Below, in pieces: positions 1 through 12,400 of a DNA stretch of 64,000 nucleotides. The stretch lies in NCBI GenBank assembly GCA_034231615.1, contig CM067311.1, positions 13,332,310 through 13,396,309 on the forward strand, given 5' to 3'. The notes below the pieces were generated by a model, which was given only the letters and a program-made list of their open reading frames with translations, was not told the DNA's origin and did no database searches. This DNA comes from Meghimatium bilineatum. Its lineage: Eukaryota; Mollusca; Gastropoda; Stylommatophora; Philomycidae. The translations under genes were made by a program, and so were the position numbers. Every line of letters begins with the position of its first letter. Position 1 is the stretch's first letter.

Positions 1-372
1 TTTTTAAAAAAACAAACTTTACAACGGTATGTCAACACAGATATCATATTAGAGTTGAACAATTGTAGTTAAAAATAGAGTGCACACCATAAGCTTTCCA
101 ATGTACACGATGATGTAAAAGCATGGAAAGAAAGAGATTGACCTTGAATACATTAAAACTGTTTTGTGAAATAAAAAAAGTCAGATAAATTGGCCACATA
201 AATAGACATGATATTTTGATGAAAGTCATACTGGAAAGTACAGTTGAAGGATAATGGGAATGAGAAATGCTGCTGTTTGTCCATCATAAGCAATGGTGAC
301 CATTTGTTAATCCAGTATATGTTAAGTAGATGTGGCCTATTTGTTTCTGAACTAATCTCATACATTATTTAA

Positions 373-565
373 TGAAACAAACTTTCACTAAAGACGCATG
401 CAATGCAGCATCTATCGATCTGCATGTAACGCACTGAGAGGCCCCACTTCCCCATTCCTGGAATACTCTTTGGGGGAGGAGCTCTCAGTGCATTACACGA
501 AGATTGAAATCGAATTGGCGCTAGCAGACGCTTCACGTTTTTTATCTTCATGTCACAGAAGCTCA
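373..565. repeat. Dispersed hairpin repeat, copy 1
   Basis: It contains an internal inverted pair (GCACTGAGAG and CTCTCAGTGC) about 50 bases apart. It matches 58228-58400 in order and spacing, from ACTTTCxCTxAAGxCGCAT to the GAAGCT segment. Confidence 0.6.
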
Positions 566-689
566 GTGAAATAAAACCTATTATTTAAAAAATTGACTAT
601 TCTATTATCACATGATGAGGCCACATTTGCCTAACATTGTACCATTAATCCACTTCTTGTAATCCAATTAGAGATAAGTCAATGTCCTT

Positions 690-830
690 GTCCATCAGAA
701 GAACATTTATGAATGAATTAAAATCAACAGGCATTAATGCACAAGACCTGCAATCCTGGCAACTGACCGACAGGGCATGGAGAACTATGACCTCTGCCCT
801 ATGTGCCAAACTTGGCAAAAGAGGAACTGT
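690..830 (+). mobile_element. LINE 3'-end fragment
   Basis: A translation such as LKSTGINAQDLQSWQLTDRA followed by WRTMTSALCAKLG matches the spacing of the C-terminal tail of RTE/CR1-type LINE polyproteins (xxLGIxxxxWExxAxDRxxWR). It is truncated and there is no RT in cis. Confidence 0.5.
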
Positions 831-867
831 CTGACTGACTTGTCCATTAGTTCTTAAATGGCTGATA

Positions 868-1135
868 AGTCATATAATGACCCCAAAATGCCTTGGACAA
901 GTTGGAGATGGGATTATCACTTGTCTTTCTATCCAGTGTGTCCACTGTTGAGCAGCTGTACTTCATCTTTATTCACAAGATGCTGGGCTTTTTTTTTATA
1001 GCAAAGCACCATCTAACTTTGTTTCCAGTGGCATCTTCTCATGTCATGGTTTATGCCAAGTGCTTTAAGTCAGATCTCTATTGAGTCTTTGTATCGCTTC
1101 TTTTGTTCATCTTGAGAGTATGCCCTTCTGCACTC
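868..1135 (-). mobile_element. LINE 3'-end fragment
   Basis: The minus strand reads QKKRYKDSIRSDLKALGIN, then a Trp/Arg-rich segment, typical of LINE tails (RYKDxLKxxLKxLGI). It contains stops and frameshifts and lies head-to-tail with other LINE fragments. Confidence 0.5.
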
Positions 1136-1149
1136 ACCATAGATGAGTA

Positions 1150-1250
1150 TTTGTGGATGACAGTGATCTGGCAGAGGCAGTACATGATCTACAGAACAAA
1201 TTTGCAATGGCATCCAGGGCTGTAGGTATGTTTTCAATAAGGGGGAAGGG
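1150..1250 (+). mobile_element. Reverse-transcriptase fragment with VDD motif
   Basis: One frame reads VFVDDSDLAEAVHDLQ, matching the catalytic YxDD box of LINE reverse transcriptases and the helix after it. Only about 30 codons remain. Confidence 0.45.
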
Positions 1251-1989
1251 GGAGGTTTACTTAAAAAAAGGTAATTTTTAATGAGATGTGATGGTGCTTT
1301 TTTTTGGGGGGGGGATATTAAGGAAGGGTGGAGGTTTTGGTTTGTTACCTAGCAATGTTATATTCTGTTTTCCTAAAAAGGGGTGTATTTTAAACCCCCC
1401 CCCCCATCTATGGATAATGGTCTTGATTGCATCAGAATAGTGTCAATGAAAGACAGCAATGTAAGTTAATGAACAACATAAAGAGATAAACTTGCCTTTA
1501 TATGTATTTGTAAGTATTTTCTCTGTTTAACTTGATCCATAACTACAGGAACTTTGAGACAGAAGAAACTCAGAGATCAGACAAGATGATGGAAAATGTT
1601 ACTAACTTCTTCCACTCAGATTACCTCAGACTACTTGGGCTGCTAAAGTTAGTTTCTTCTTATATTGTATCATTTGATAATGCACAGAGATATTTCATCA
1701 ACTTAGATAACCTCCATCTTAACTCCTTGACAACCATACTTGTCAAGCTAATCTTCATATTCATCATAGCTACACATATCAGTATCAGACTACTAGGCAT
1801 ATCAGTATCATAGCTACTTTCACAATTGTGATCACAACTGTGGTAATGTTAATATTTTTACCATTATTAACTGTGTCATCATCACTGTCATGTGCTGCAT
1901 ATACTGGTTATAATATTTATTTTCCTGCACAATTTCCATAATTTTTAAAAATATTAACCCCAATTCATTTCAACTTGTCATCCCATATA

Positions 1990-2070
1990 TATATATATAG
2001 ATATATAGATATATAGATATATAGATATATAGATAGATATATAGATATATAGATATATAGATATATAGGA
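1990..2070. repeat. ATAGAT/ATATAG microsatellite
   Basis: Run of ATATAG and ATAG units. Confidence 0.9.
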
Positions 2071-2904
2071 TACATATCCTCTCTCAAAAATTAAATACTT
2101 AATAATAAAATTGCTATTTATACTGTCATAATTACAGTTTTTTCACTATCAATTGTGTATGTTTAATCATCCAGTTGTTTTTGCCTTTATTGACATTTTT
2201 TGGTAGCAATTTCAAAATAATATTGCAGACATGTTTCCATTGTGTTTTGTGCATGGCATCCTGATTATCTGTGCACCTTTTGGCTGGTTGCCTCCGTCTT
2301 CAGCACTCTACTTACTTGGGCCGGACTATGGTCCTGCTTCAGTGGGACTGCCCGATCAGTCTTAGTTTCCAGCCCTTGATGGCTGAACTAAGCCCCATCA
2401 CCACTACACGGTGCTGGCCTCGATGCGGTCATATTGTAATATTCATACAATCTGTTTTCTATGTGTCTGTCAGAAGGTAACTGATGGAATTTGAGAATTA
2501 TCGTTTTATTTGTTTGTCATATATTCACTATGTACCTTGATTCAACCTGCTTAAGAAATCTGCCAATATATGTTTTAAAATTGGTAATATCCTATTCAAG
2601 ATATTGAGACCTATCCAAACAAGTATTTTTTTACTGTAGTGATTTTCTTGGCAGTATTTACATCCATTAGTTTGTCATTGATAAAGCATGGTTGAGAGGT
2701 TATATGAGACCCAGAGCTCGATCTCCGGTATGGATTGTTTTTTTTGTAGGATTATAAATTAAGAAACTCACGCTGAACATGATGTGGCAACAGCAAGGGC
2801 CTGCAACCTTTATCACACAAGCCACTCAAATCTTGTCTGAAATTTCCTAATTGGAAAAATAAGGTATTGGCAGTTTGTCATTGTTTTCTGCACTGGAGGA
2901 TACA

Positions 2905-3130
2905 CTGCGCATCTGCTGTTTCGTCCACCGTTGTGACTTTTAGGGGGGTTAAAAGATTAGAATTAGTTTATAGATATTTTTAAGAGGGGGGAGAAGGGTT
3001 AGAATCAGTGTTTAGAATTAGTAAATAATTCTCTAAGAATTCTTGTCTAAGGTGTGAATCGATATGATTGGTTTTTCAAGGGAAATCCGTAACGTTATAT
3101 AGCCCAATGGTGGACGAAGCAGCATTTTTA
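2905..3130. mobile_element. MITE-like element with imperfect terminal inverted repeats
   Basis: CTGCTGTTTCGTCCACCGTT at 2909 is inverted as GGTGGACGAAGCAGCA near 3108. The interior is AT-rich and non-coding. It lies about 170 bases upstream of the first visible EF-hand exon. No clear target duplication was found. Confidence 0.45.
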
Positions 3131-3295
3131 CCGGATACACAGCTGCCTGTGGCAAAAATTAAACCTAGTAGGATCACATTGTTCAATATCTTGCATTGAA
3201 AACACAATATTTTTAGTTGTTTAGTGTCCAGTCATTGCATTCAGTTATTCAGTAGTTATCTGCTAATATTTCTTCAATGTTTCCTGTTTTTACAG

Positions 3296-3481
3296 ACAAA
3301 GAGACAAGAATAAAACCGGCTTTATACCTGCTCATGAACTACGCACTGTTGTGAATTCAGTGTTGAAAATCAATATGTCTGACAAACAGTTTGATGAAAT
3401 GATTCAACAACTTAACGAAAAGTCGAACAATGGAAAACCACAGATCAATTATGGTTCATTCTTAGATTTATTCAAAACAGA
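3296..3481 (+). CDS. EF-hand gene, first visible exon
   Basis: The acceptor is a pyrimidine-rich tract ending TTTTTACAG and the donor is GTGAGT. The exon starts with one base completing a codon and ends with two bases of the next. It holds a canonical EF loop with Asp1, Asn3, Thr5, Gly6, Ile8 and Glu12, followed by a second helix-loop region ending in a YGSFLDLFKT-type helix. Confidence 0.85.
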
Positions 3482-6400
3482 GTGAGTTTTCAGTAAATAA
3501 AAAAAAACATTATCATTTTTAGTTTACGGAAGTCAAATTCAACAAGGGTGACAGTGGTGACAGCCCTGGTTTTAAGTAATAAAATCAGCAATTTTCAAGT
3601 GTGTCACAATCAACATTATTTTAAGTGATGGTGGTGCAGGAGCCAGAGCTTGTCCAGGGCTACTAAATACATATATTTCAAAGCTGTTGGTTTATATGTA
3701 TAATTATGAGAAATACAAATGACACACTCTTTAACTTTTTCATGACATAATTATTTCTGGGGTGTGGACGTAATTAATTTTTAGACTAAATTTTTGGAGC
3801 ACAACATGATTTAGGTACAAGCTTCCTGAAGACAAAGTATTAGCTATGGAAGGTCATATAAGGTATCAAAGGAAAGATAATTGAATGTGGAATCCATACA
3901 CCATATATAAATATAGAAATTGTAACAATAAAATACAAAAATTACACCACAAACAGGGATGTTAGATGAGCAGAAACATTTTGACACTCACTTTTTTCTA
4001 CGCACCTTCAATTTTACTTGTCTTAAAATGCTGCTATCCAATCTTACTAAAGTAGAAGCATAGATTGTCCATTCCCTGATCATAATTAATTTATTTGAAA
4101 TAAATCTATCAACTGCCTAGTGTTTTATGCTATTTTTATGTTTCATATCAAATTTCAGACTGAACAAAATATTGTGAAAATTTATGAAATTTTCCCAAGT
4201 ATTGAATTTCCAAAGTTGAACTTTATTCTACTCAATATTATGGTTAGGCATAACTCTGTTTTTTGTATAATAAATACTTTCAAATTCAATCTGTATAACA
4301 GTGCTACCACTTCAGGAAATTTCCAAAAAGGGGTCAGAAATTTGTTATAATTTTTAATCAATTTGAAGGTTAAAATTTGTTTGTTTTTTGTTAAAAAATG
4401 TCTGTATGGCTTTCTCACACATCTCATATCACACACTCACAAACAAAACGTACACCTATATATGCAGAATTCAATTCGTTATTAATATTCTTTACAAATA
4501 TTATTTAAATATCTCTAACAACAAAAAAGTTATCACATTTTCAAAACAGCAACCAACTATTACACAACATTTTCAAAAAATAATCCAGCTGCAGAAGAGA
4601 ATATTACATAATTGTAATCTAGCATGCTTAAGGTTAAAATAAATATGTCACATACGTCTAATAACACAGTACCATGAGGGTTTCATTTCGTTAGCCAGAT
4701 TCTAAAGTTTAAACAGCTAAATAACTTAATACTAATTGATTTACAATCGAAGCAAAGAAAATTTAGATAGCATATCTGCAAGAAAAGAATGAATAATCAT
4801 GGCTACATCCGCAATGGATGTCTATCTGCAATGATATATCATCTTTACTGGTAGAAAGAGTTTAATGAAAATGTCACAATGATTTAAAAATGCTTTAAAA
4901 AATATTTAAAGTTTATTATATAGGCAAAGCAAACATTCTTAATGTGTAAATATTGTGTTAATTGAACTTATATATTCATTACAGAATAAAATTTGCAGGG
5001 ATTAAAAACACTTTTTTAAATATAGACCCCTACATTATTTTACTTTAAAAAAAATCTTTATATTATTGTACATATTTTGAAATTTGTCTATTCAAAGTTG
5101 TTTAAATAAATCTTTATCCTGATAGTCCTGGACAGTGGAACAAACGTAAAGATGGTCTCTTTGTTGGTCAGAAATACCAGCTGAAGGAAATAACTCCAGC
5201 AGTTCCTGTTGTGCGTTTGTTTGAGAAATCAAAGACTTGGATGGTTCTCGCATCTGAAAAAGATACTAAAACAATTAATAGAGTGGCAGAGGTGAGTGTA
5301 CATCGCATTAGAATACACTTCATTTTCATGATGACAAGAAGGTGATATCTGAACATCTTTGAATACTCATTGCTTCACTGAAGATTATTTAATAACTTTA
5401 TCTCCTGAGAGCTGATAAAATACCACTTAATACCAGTTGCCCTGAGTTATTCTAATTTTATTAAAATCTCAAGAGTGGTATATCTATTATTTTTCCAGAG
5501 AATAACAGAATTTTCTGTTATTTACGGGAAAATGTGTCCACACTCACATGACATGTTTTACAAAATAAACTACGAGCTCGTTAACCTTTAGGACGCATGC
5601 TGCAAAATTAGTCACTGACATTTCCCCTAATTTGGTTAGCGAGCGGAAAGTATAGTTGCCACCATAGACTACCGTTGCTAGGCACACTTCATTAAATTAA
5701 AATCCCCAATTTTTTATATTTTTTCACAAGATCTGTTAAATCTGGCATTTTATTAAATTTACTACTTTTCCCAGCAGTTTTAGTGGCAACCATGTGCCTA
5801 AAATCATGTAAATATCGATATTTTTGCAATATATTGACAATTTCTTACAAAACCATCGCCATGACAGTGAATTTAGTTTTATAGACTGTTATTTTATAGA
5901 ATTATCATTAAAATAATTATGGATTGGGATTCAAATGATTATTTATGGAGAGATAAGTTATTTCCTCATTAGAAAATCAGTTACACCACGCTGCTTTATC
6001 TAAATTGATATTAAAACATCAACCAAGTTCAAACGATACATTTACAGACTATATCTAGGTTTATAGAAGGATTTTAAGACATACCTGTAGATTTAATCCT
6101 TGTAATCCATGAAATTATAATGATTATCCATTGAATGGCACACGATTTAGGTCTATGCAAAAGTGTTTCAACTCCAGAAAATTTACAAATAATGTAATAA
6201 ACTTCATACAAACATATTATCATTCTAAAGATCAAAATTTGCTGGGGTTTTGTGGAAAATCGTCTTTAAGACTGTCCTACATGTCTCATATCACACACAA
6301 ACAAAACCTACACCAATATATACAGAATTAAATTCTTTATTTATATGTGCAAAAAGTATTTAAATATCTCTAACAACAAAAAAGTTATCATGATTTCAAA

Positions 6401-9400
6401 ACAGCATTCAACTATTACATAACATTTCCAAAACTTAATTCAGCGGCAGGAGAGAAATTACGTAATTGTAAATACAGAGTGCTAAAGGTTAAAAACATGT
6501 AGCCTATTTATATTATGGAACTGAGTAAGGGTACATGTGCTTTTGTCAGAAAGACTATGGCTGTCAAGAGTTACCTGCTCACAGTTAAAGGTATTATATC
6601 ATCATCATTAAGAGTAGAATGGAAGAAGGGAGAGATTTTAGTTTAATTGGTGGAGCACAAGAAGACAGCCCGAAATATCAATCTGGAAATGAAAGTTATG
6701 TCTAAATGTTTAATTAATTCCATCTGAAACTACTCATATGAGTTTAAAACTGATGTCTTTGGACGAACAAACTAGTATAAGTTCCTTCCTTTTTTTAAAT
6801 GTAATCATTTTTGGTATTTATATGAACATAATGATGGTTTCGATTGAAAGTGTAATATATCCACATTACTTCTGTCATGATTTTGATGTGTTATGATATC
6901 AATTTTGTCAGTTATTTATAAGTTTTGAACATGTGTGGAATGTGACTTCATTTTCTCTTATATTTTCTATATATATTTTGAGTGCACTTATGTTTTGTGA
7001 TAGTATAACAATTTTACCGGTACTTACTTTGGTCTTATTAATTATTGAAATCCAACCTGATAATTACTGGCAATATAACTAAGCCCTTGGTGTTGCAGAT
7101 TTTTGCCATTTTGTAAGAAAAATGTCACAAAAATGTTGGTTGAAGTTGCAGATACTAACAATGATATCGCAAGATCACCAGTATGAGCCCATAGACTGCT
7201 GAAATTTGCTACCAAAAAATCCAACCAACAAAAGAAAGAACAAGAAATTGTTGCCACAATAAATGTAGCAAACAAGTGACTTCACAATATTTTCACAATT
7301 TCTAATTTGAAGTTTTTCAGATGTATGAAAATATATAGGCCTATGGCATAATGTGTTTCTTTGTTAGCATTTACTCTTGGAATCTTGCTGGATCTCTCTT
7401 GTAGCACAACAATGGTCCTCCTAGATTTCCAGCAGGATATAGTTCTGAGAAGAGAGATGTGTTGTTTCATTTTATTTGTGCCAAATTTCATCAAACCAGC
7501 AGATATTTGTTATAGAAAAGCTAAAGAAGGAGGATATGATTTCTAGCAAAAGATATTGTCCCAAAGCATCATGGACTATGTTACTGAAAGACACAGGGTG
7601 AGTTGCAGAAAATGTCAACACATTCAAATCATATTAAGTTTTTACAAAATTATGCAGAATATGTAACATGATGATGATTACGATCAAGATATGATTGTTA
7701 TATCTGCTATTATTTTTCTATTGAATTTAGATAAGGAAAGAGCTCAATAAACTTTTCACAGACCGTTTTCATGCATTTGATAAGGTATGTAACTTAATTT
7801 TCATGCATTTGATAAGGTATGTAACTTAATTTTCATGCATTTGATAAGGTATGTAACTTAATTTACTGGTACTATTTTAAGTTTTGACCTGGTAAAATAA
7901 GTTTTATTAAGATTACTATTGTTTTATTTGCAAAACTTTTAGCACGTGTTAGGTTTACAGATTAATTCTACACATTTCCTATAGAGCAGTGGTTCTCAAC
8001 CTTCCTAATGCCAAGACCCTTTAATACAGTTCTTTATGTTGTGGTGACCCCCTACTATAAAATAATTTTTGTTGCTTCTTCACAATAGGCCTATGTGTTT
8101 TCCAATAATCTTGGGCTACCCCTGTGAAAGGATCATTCGACCTCCAAAAGGGTCGTGATCCACAAGTTGAGAACCACTGTTATAGAGCATAAGACGAATG
8201 TGTATGTAGGAAATAAAATAATGATGCTTGCAGGTCCACAATAATAACAATCTAAAATAGTAAATTGATAAGAACTAGCATGGTTTTTTTTACTTATAAG
8301 CTGACATGATTCCTTATCAAAAACAATCTTGCAGGGAACAATTAATTAAAGGGAGAAACAAGCAATGGAAGACAATTAAAATCATGGATAGACAACATTA
8401 AAGAATGGGCCAGTCATTATTATTTATCCACATCAGCATCACTTACCAACTTTCATCATTATTTCTTCACCCAAAGATTGAGATAGAAATCAAAAGACTG
8501 ATAATATCTACAATTTTTATACCAACACTGTGCTACCAATGTCAAACACTGTCTTTAACAGTCTTACAGCAGAGGAAAATCATTACATGTGAAATGAAGT
8601 GTCTGAGAAAATCTGTAATGTTTACTAAACTAGATAAAATAAAAAATGAAGAAATTAGGAAAAGAGATGGGATAATATTATGTATTGAACGTATTGAAAG
8701 AAAGTAAAATGGTTCGGTCACCTTATGAGAATGAACCCAAACACATACCAATAAGAGTGTATAACAAAAGAATATCTAAACATAAAGCCAAAGGATGACC
8801 AACCAAGAAAATGATGAATAGAAAACATCAAGATAACCTTGAACAAACATGGACTTAATGCAGCCAAGGCAAAAGATGGAACAGCCTTGGAACAACAACT
8901 GAAGCTCCCACCCCTACGCTTAATGACAAGTATGGATACTATCAGTCATCATTCATCTGGTGACAGACAATAGACAATCAGCATTACTGAAGATAGTAAT
9001 TATTGTAGGACTTCATGTATATAGGCCTATGCATATAACTTAACTATAATCTAGTCTATTATCTAGGCCCTATATCTATTTCTCCTACTGAAGGTGGATG
9101 TGTCAGGCCATTGGCTCAAATAAAATGGCGACAACGCATTTCCATTCTCTGGACTACATCCTGCTGGAAATCTAGTAGGACAATGGTCCTGCTACAGGAG
9201 AGATCCAGTGGGTGTTTGAGAATGAACGCTGAAGAAGAAGAAGATATCTATTTTTCATAGCTACATTTACTTGGAATTTCATCTCTTTCATCATCAGAAT
9301 TTTCAAGACATGGATAGGAAGAGAACTGGATACATGGGAAAATGGCAGTTTGGAGCTCTTATTAAGCTGTGAGTTTGATGCTCTCTAAAAATGTAGGCTA

Positions 9401-12400
9401 TTTTCTAATTTTGTAAAATTTTGAGTTTCACCTAGATCAGATTTGAGTAACCTCTGGTCTAAGATCCAGAACCAACTCTGCAAGCAATGTTGACAGGATA
9501 CCTATGAAGATTAAAAGTTTCAATATAGTCCTATTCTGAATGGAAAAGGATAATGTAGTTTTGGTAATCATTATTAAACAATACAAGGTAGTACTGCAGT
9601 GAAACAGAACAGCATGCATGTCACTGCTAAAGTAAATAATAACACACACATATTGACATTTTGAGCAATTTATGTTGACCACATTTATGAAGAAGACAAC
9701 ATAAGACAAGACCAGTAAGAAATACCACTGTCCATATTCACATTTTGTATCATGTCTAGCTATTAACTCATAGTGGACTAAATGACAACCTATTTGTTGT
9801 TTACCCTATGTGCTGTTTTTTTTCTCTGGTCCACTAATAAATATGTAATCATAGACTGTGTCATTTGATACTCATTTTGTGTTATACTGTGTTCTTTATA
9901 AAGACCTTTATTTGGTTAAAACATTAATATTTGTATATTATTATGTACTTTACCAGTGATTAGCAAAACTTCATTACTCTTTTCCATGTTTCACTTAATT
10001 GATTATAGTTTTGCAGCAGCTATTACATATTATATATATTAATGATTCTTATTCTTCTGTCATTTCTTTGAGAGGTGCATAGATCATAAAAAACTTCTTA
10101 AATAACTTATACTGGGCATTTCTTTTCAATGTCACCCTTCTTCCATTATTTATTCTGTAGCTCTTCTCATATTTCTTAACCTGATAGTTTTCTTGTTCCT
10201 TGAGGATTTCATAACAGTGAAATACTAGTCATGATGTTTCATAGTGTGCTCATATCTATCACTACTTATTTCTTAAGATTTGCAAATTTTAAGCCATGCC
10301 GTCATATGGACTGAATGACAACTATGATAATGTATTATTGTCAATGGTAACTACATATCTATTCGCTAAACCCTTAGTTGCCTTTCAGAATCAGGGGTAT
10401 AAGAGTTTTTTTGGAGATGATCCTCATGTGTGCTGAGTATAATGTGGAATTTGTCACCTCTTTTATTTCCATGATCCATCATTTTTGTGGTCAGCCTCTA
10501 GGTCTGCCTTCACTATATCTGTGTAGCATAGCTTGCTGTGGTAGGCTGTCTGATGGTAGTCTGCTAATGTGTGCAAACCATTTAATCTGTTGTCTCTTAA
10601 TATATTCCAAGATTGGGGTGGTTCTGGTTTTTTGTGGAATGTTCTCATTCCTCACTCTGTTTCTTAGCAATATTCCTAGGATTCTGCGTAACCATCCATT
10701 TCAACTGTCACTATATATAACGATATAACTAACAAATAGTAAAATCAATGTCAATGAAAAATAACAAAAAACATAGGAACAAGAACTTTTTCTACATTAC
10801 AGTCCAATAAGGACCTTTATCAAGAAACAAAAACAAACTAGAAATAAACATATAAAGCTATCAATGCAAAGAGATGATCTCACTTCATCTCATTATATTA
10901 GAAAATAAAAAAAGGTGCAATCATGTCCATTTATAAGCAACAGTGGTGCTCGCCTGAACTTTACACACCATTGATAGATATAAATATAAATCATGAATGT
11001 AAGAGGAATGCCAAAAGAGAAAGAATCATGAGTGTCAAACCCGACCAAGTGAATGTTTCACATCAATGATACCAATTATACACTCAAACATTTATAAACA
11101 TGCCAAATAGTTTGCTTATGTAAGAGCACACAAAGACATATATGGAGATGGGGGCCACCAACAAAGAACATCAAAAATTTGGGGGGATTGGGAGGGGGTC
11201 AGTAGTTGATAAGGGAAATTGATTCTTGGTTTAACAAAAATTGATGAAAAATATGGACTGTATGGTCAAAATTGGCCAACATAAATACCACAAAATGTTT
11301 ATAAAAATATATGTGATTGGATGTCTCCATACAAAATAGTGAAACATACCTTTTACTTACATACATAAAAACCCTTCGAGTAGGATACTACTTCTTAAAG
11401 CTTTGTATGACACTGAGAGTTGGGAGTCTTCTGTGTATAAAAAAAAAAGCTCTGGAAAAACATAGCATAGGAAACAAGAGCTTCCTGGGATCAAAACAAA
11501 CAAATTCTTAAGACATATTTTGCTTGAGTGTTCACTTTTCTCCCCCACAGATATGTGTTTTTAATATGGTAAAATTGCTGCATGCATTGGATTCTACATA
11601 GACTTCTGAAAATACTTATAAAATATGATCTTTTAATATTTTTTTGGTCATCCACATCTCCAACCCAAAAAATGATTTCACATTGAAAATAAAGATCCTT
11701 AACTTAATATTCACTGTTGCCACTTTTGAATGTCATGTTTCAATATGCTAAATACTCCTACTTTGTTAAAAAAATAATTTTTCAGCCTTCATCAGTGCTT
11801 CTTACTTTGTATCATAATTTGTAAAAATTCCATATGCAATTCTCCAATGCAATTAACTTTGTATATTTCCATACCGTACACATTCACATTCACAATTTTT
11901 GTCAACCATATCCACAATGTGAATGGAAGTAGAGGTAGCTACTGCTACCCTCAATGGCTCTCTGAAACTATATTTATTAAGGCAGTTATTGTGTCAAACT
12001 GTCAGTCTATCTTTGAAAGATGCAAAATGGATGTATGTTTTGCGTTCACTCCATTGTAATCAGAACTGATATTCTCGTGTGATTTCTGCCGGGAGCGTAG
12101 TTACGTTGTGCCACCATTATCAAAAAGGATGATAACAATATAAGTGGCTGGCATCTATAAATACTTTTGATCTCCATGGCATACAGATATATGTAATAAT
12201 TAGAGAACAGACAGATTGGCATCCAATAGGCTGGGAATTGACAATGGATTATGGGAGGGGGGCATTAGCTGCATATAGATAAAGGTAATAATGAAACATT
12301 GAAGCTGAGATTAAGATAATTTGATATTGAATATGGAATCAATACAACTGCAGCCAGAATAGAGCAGAATATTTGCAGCCAGAATAGAGCTTGTTAGTGA

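Noticed and set aside
1532..1813. 93-codon plus ORF as an upstream EF-hand exon
   Set aside because: No EF-hand pattern, no suitable splice donor and no phase fit to the exon at 3296.
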